DNA from: Carallia brachiata
Taxonomy: Eukaryota; Streptophyta; Magnoliopsida; Malpighiales; Rhizophoraceae
DNA: 64,000 nucleotides
Reading direction: 5' to 3'
Assembly: GCA_021464245.1 (NCBI GenBank)
Contig: JADCRB010000002.1
Span: forward strand, 3,450,573-3,514,572
A program made the translations under genes and the position numbers. The notes beneath the pieces were generated by a model. The model had not been told where the DNA came from. It did not search any database and saw only the letters and a program-made list of their open reading frames with translations. Numbering within the stretch: the first letter of the stretch is position 1; every line of letters starts with the position of its first letter. Shown here piece by piece: positions 61,500 to 64,000 of the stretch.

Positions 61500-62604
61500 T
61501 CAGTCTGTTAGTGATGGACATCATAGGAACTTTGTTAATTTTGTTGTGCATGATTGATATCTATTTAGAGCTAACAAGTTATGCATTCCATGCACATACT
61601 TAGTGACTTTTTGGTTTGGGAAATGCATGTTGCTGGATTAGTTAGTCACTAAGGAAGGGATAAGACCATTGCACTTGTTGAGAATAGGTTCTATAGGCCT
61701 TCCTTGAAGAGAGATGTATATAGAATTGTGTCACATTGTCGCACTTGTTAAGTTACTAAAATTAAAAAACATAACACAAGTTTGTACACTCCACTTCTTG
61801 TTCTACATGCACCTTGGCGTGATGTTAATATGAATTTTGTGCTTAGTTTACCCAGGACAGCTCGTGGTCATGATTGCATTCTTGTAGTTGTGATAGATTT
61901 CTAAAATGGCTCATTTTATTCCATGTAATAAGCCCACGAATACATCTCATATTGCTAAGCTATTTTTTAAAGAAGTTGTTAGATTGGACAGTTTGCTTGT
62001 TTCCACTGTATCTGCTAGAGATGTTAAGTTTGTGAGTTTTTTTTGGAAAACACTTTGGAAATTGTTTTGGACTTGTTTGAAATTTTTATCTGCATTCTAT
62101 CCTCAAACAGATAGTCAAACTGATGTAGTTAATCGAAGTTTGAGAGATTTACTTAAGTTTCTAGTATCTGAGAAATAAGGTAACTGAGACTTGATTTTAC
62201 TAACAACTGAGTTTGCTTACAATAATTCTATTGATCAGTCCCCTGGTAAGAGTCCTTTCGAGATTGCTCATAGTTATACCCCCTACACACTTGTTGACCT
62301 TATTCCCCTTCCCCCTGACCTTTGGTCTTCTGAGCCTGCTGAAAGCTTTGCTACACACATTCATAACCTTCATGCTAAGATTAGGTACAAAATTACATTA
62401 AGTAATGTTGATTATAAGCTTGCTTTTGATGGGCATCGTAGAGATAACCATTTTAATGTGGGTAATTTTATCATGGTTCACATTTGTCCTAAGTGTTTTC
62501 CTAAACACAAGCCTAAGAAGTTACAAGCCCGAGCCATTGGCCCATTCTCTATCATTAAAAAACTTGACCTAATGCATAATTACTTGATTTATCTATTGAC
62601 TTGA
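61500..62604 (+). pseudogene. Gypsy integrase remnant
   Basis: The N-terminal finger region ('LFRANKLCI', 61565-61590) precedes the core blocks 'KMAHFIPCNKPTNTSHIAKL', 'SARDVKFVSFFWKTLW', 'YPQTDSQTDVVNRSLRDLL' with the catalytic Glu position degraded, 'EFAYNNSIDQSPGKSPFE', and C-terminal 'RAIGPFSIIKKL'. Two open frames (61906-62178 and 62191-62604) carry most of it. Confidence 0.88.
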
Positions 62605-62679
62605 ATGTTAGTCTATTTTCAATGTGGCGGATTGTTACTTCACCGAGGCACTTTGAAGCCTCCTTTTTAGCCTCCTAAT

Positions 62680-62936
62680 CTCTCTGCAGGTACTTTTATG
62701 CCCAAGGTGCCTTTTTTTGCTCCATGTGTTGAGGATATTGAGACTATCGTAGATAATGAATATGTTGCTTCTTCTCCTAGAGGATTTCGACGCTACTTTG
62801 CTTAGTGGAAAGGTTGTCCTGCCTCTGATGCTACTTGGGTTCCTAAGGATGATCTTCAATTGATGGATCCTGAGTTCCTTGATGCTTACTTGGCATCTTC
62901 CTCAACAAAGTGGAGTTATTTTCAACTGGAGGAGAA
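62680..62936 (+). pseudogene. Chromodomain end of the Gypsy pol
   Basis: 'FRRYFA', a TAG stop, then 'WKGCPASDATWVPKDDL' and 'DPEFLDAYLAS' form the chromodomain typical of plant chromoviruses, just before the polypurine tract (GGAGGAGAA, 62928-62936). The stop falls where functional copies have a residue before W-K-G. Confidence 0.8.
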
Positions 62937-63280
62937 TGATGTAGCTGCTGATAACGATTTCTTCTCCTAGAAGAAATTCAGAAGTTTTTGTCTACTTTGG
63001 ATTTGTTAGTTAGTTATTTAGATTGTTATCTTTCAGTTTAGATTGTGCTGATCTTGTAGTTATTTTCGTATTTATTTGTTAGCGATTATTTCATTTGTAT
63101 ATAGGTTTTATTCTTATCTTTATCTATTAAGATCTATAAATAGAGCCTGAGACTCCTGTTATTTGTCAGACTTGCTTATGAAATTGAATATTAAATATTG
63201 ATTTAGTTATTTTTTAGGTGGATTCTCGTGTGTTCAGACCTGACTTAGTGTTTTTTTGTTTCGTTACTCATTCTACAATA
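62937..63280 (+). repeat. 3' LTR of the chromodomain Gypsy element
   Basis: 344 bp, starts TGATGTAG and ends ACAATA (the 5' copy ends ACATCA). Followed at once by the GATGG target duplication. Confidence 0.93.
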
Positions 63281-63285
63281 GATGG

Positions 63286-64000
63286 CCCTATATAATGTTC
63301 ACATATGCATGCGCACGATTTCCATTTGGGTGGCATTGTGCATTGTGTTCTCCATGTTAGCTGGGAAAATTAATTGTAGATGGTTGCACGATAGCACTTG
63401 AAGGCCCTATAAATATGCTTGAATCTAGATGTTGAAGGCACACTTAGAGCAAACGAATCTGGCGTCTGTTGAAACTCTCCCTCCACTCAAAGCTCCTTTC
63501 TAAAATTTGTAAGAGATTGCTTTAGATGTATGCTCTCAAGCCGTCATTAAGCTGAAGCTTTTGAATTAAAAATCCAAAGTATTTAAAAAAAAAAACCCTT
63601 AAAATGTATGACATAAATTGAAACTTGTACAATTTGTACTAAAACTTTCAAAATTCAATCTATAAAGAGATTATGTCATTTGATTGTTACCAATGCATAG
63701 TCTTTTAATGTGATCTCTAATTCATTTCTTTGCAATTTAACAATATTATAAATATTGTTGTTAATATTGTTGCAGTAATAATAATAATAATGATAATAAT
63801 AATAACAATAACAATATTATCATCCAAAATTTATTTTTACAATAATTTAATATGTTATTTCATTTGTTATTTGCTTATTCATGTTATTATGTTATGAGAG
63901 AGATGGTAAGGTCTTTTGTGTAGCCTTTGACTTCTGCATGAGAATCCTGAGATCTCTCAAACCGATAACTTAGTCTAGATCTTTCAACCACACTCCTTTG
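63286..64000. other. Intergenic stretch, no gene recognised
   Basis: AT-rich DNA with an (AAT/ATA)n microsatellite at about 63774-63820. No gene recognised. Confidence 0.5.
63774..63820. repeat. (AAT)n-type microsatellite
   Basis: Imperfect run of AAT/ATA triplets with TGA and AAC interruptions. Confidence 0.9.

Larger units (their letters stand above)
57123..63280 (+). mobile_element. Ty3/Gypsy chromodomain retrotransposon with inverted gag block
   Basis: Paired LTRs (57123-57480 and 62937-63280) are flanked by the perfect 5-bp duplication GATGG at 57118-57122 and 63281-63285. A primer site follows the 5' LTR and a polypurine tract precedes the 3' LTR. On the plus strand, protease, reverse transcriptase, RNase H, integrase and a C-terminal chromodomain run from 59473 to 62900. 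Between primer site and protease, however, lies a minus-strand block (57560-59345) with gag joined to part of integrase. Stops and frameshifts are common, so the copy is inactive. Confidence 0.93.

Noticed and set aside
1..64000. CRISPR arrays, bacterial operons, tRNA or rRNA genes
   Set aside because: No regularly spaced repeats, no ribosome binding sites with packed genes, and no cloverleaf tRNA recognised; the DNA is plant nuclear.

Overview
This 64 kb window is nuclear DNA from a flowering plant, most likely a eudicot. The grounds are a plant-type cellulose synthase (CesA) gene with short GT-AG introns, a second many-exon host gene, AT-rich intergenic DNA, and plant-typical transposons (Athila-like and chromodomain Ty3/Gypsy elements, L1 and RTE LINEs, hAT, Mutator-like). 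No rRNA, tRNA, CRISPR array or bacterial operon was seen. Species and chromosome cannot be told from the sequence.

Layout. 1-3576: no recognisable gene. 3577-11296: degenerate Athila-type retrotransposon with two ~1.3 kb LTRs; its reverse transcriptase is split by a 1.7 kb LTR-like insertion. 13450-15520: decayed hAT transposase, minus strand. 17650-19980: 5'-truncated L1 LINE with a poly(A) tail. 20494-27438: CesA gene, minus strand, 13 exons located, exon 1 not found. 29120-29780: RTE-LINE endonuclease remnant. 30553-33420: second, truncated Athila-like element. About 35067-35259: tRNA-like SINE candidate. 36174-41864: full-length but decayed Mutator-like element (MULE) with ~300-bp terminal inverted repeats and a perfect 9-bp target duplication. 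47040-53465: 12-exon host gene on the minus strand encoding an RGP1-like protein. 57123-63280: Ty3/Gypsy chromodomain element with paired LTRs and a perfect 5-bp target duplication, and with its gag region inverted. Two related MITEs with 9-bp target duplications lie at 25797-26291 (inside a CesA intron) and 55158-55610.

Only two host genes are visible. The CesA copy resembles the CESA6-like group but carries an in-frame stop, a lost splice donor and a coding frameshift, and it has substitutions in three of the four catalytic motifs (DxD, TED, QxxRW). It is best read as a pseudogene, less likely a non-catalytic paralogue. The RGP1-like gene looks intact except for one missing base in exon 11. 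Three separate one-base losses in the two host genes could be decay or consensus-sequence error, and this should be settled with reads. Everything else is repeats or unassigned intergenic DNA. I saw no clearly new functional system; the most unusual items are the catalytically disarmed CesA and the Gypsy element with an inverted gag-integrase block.
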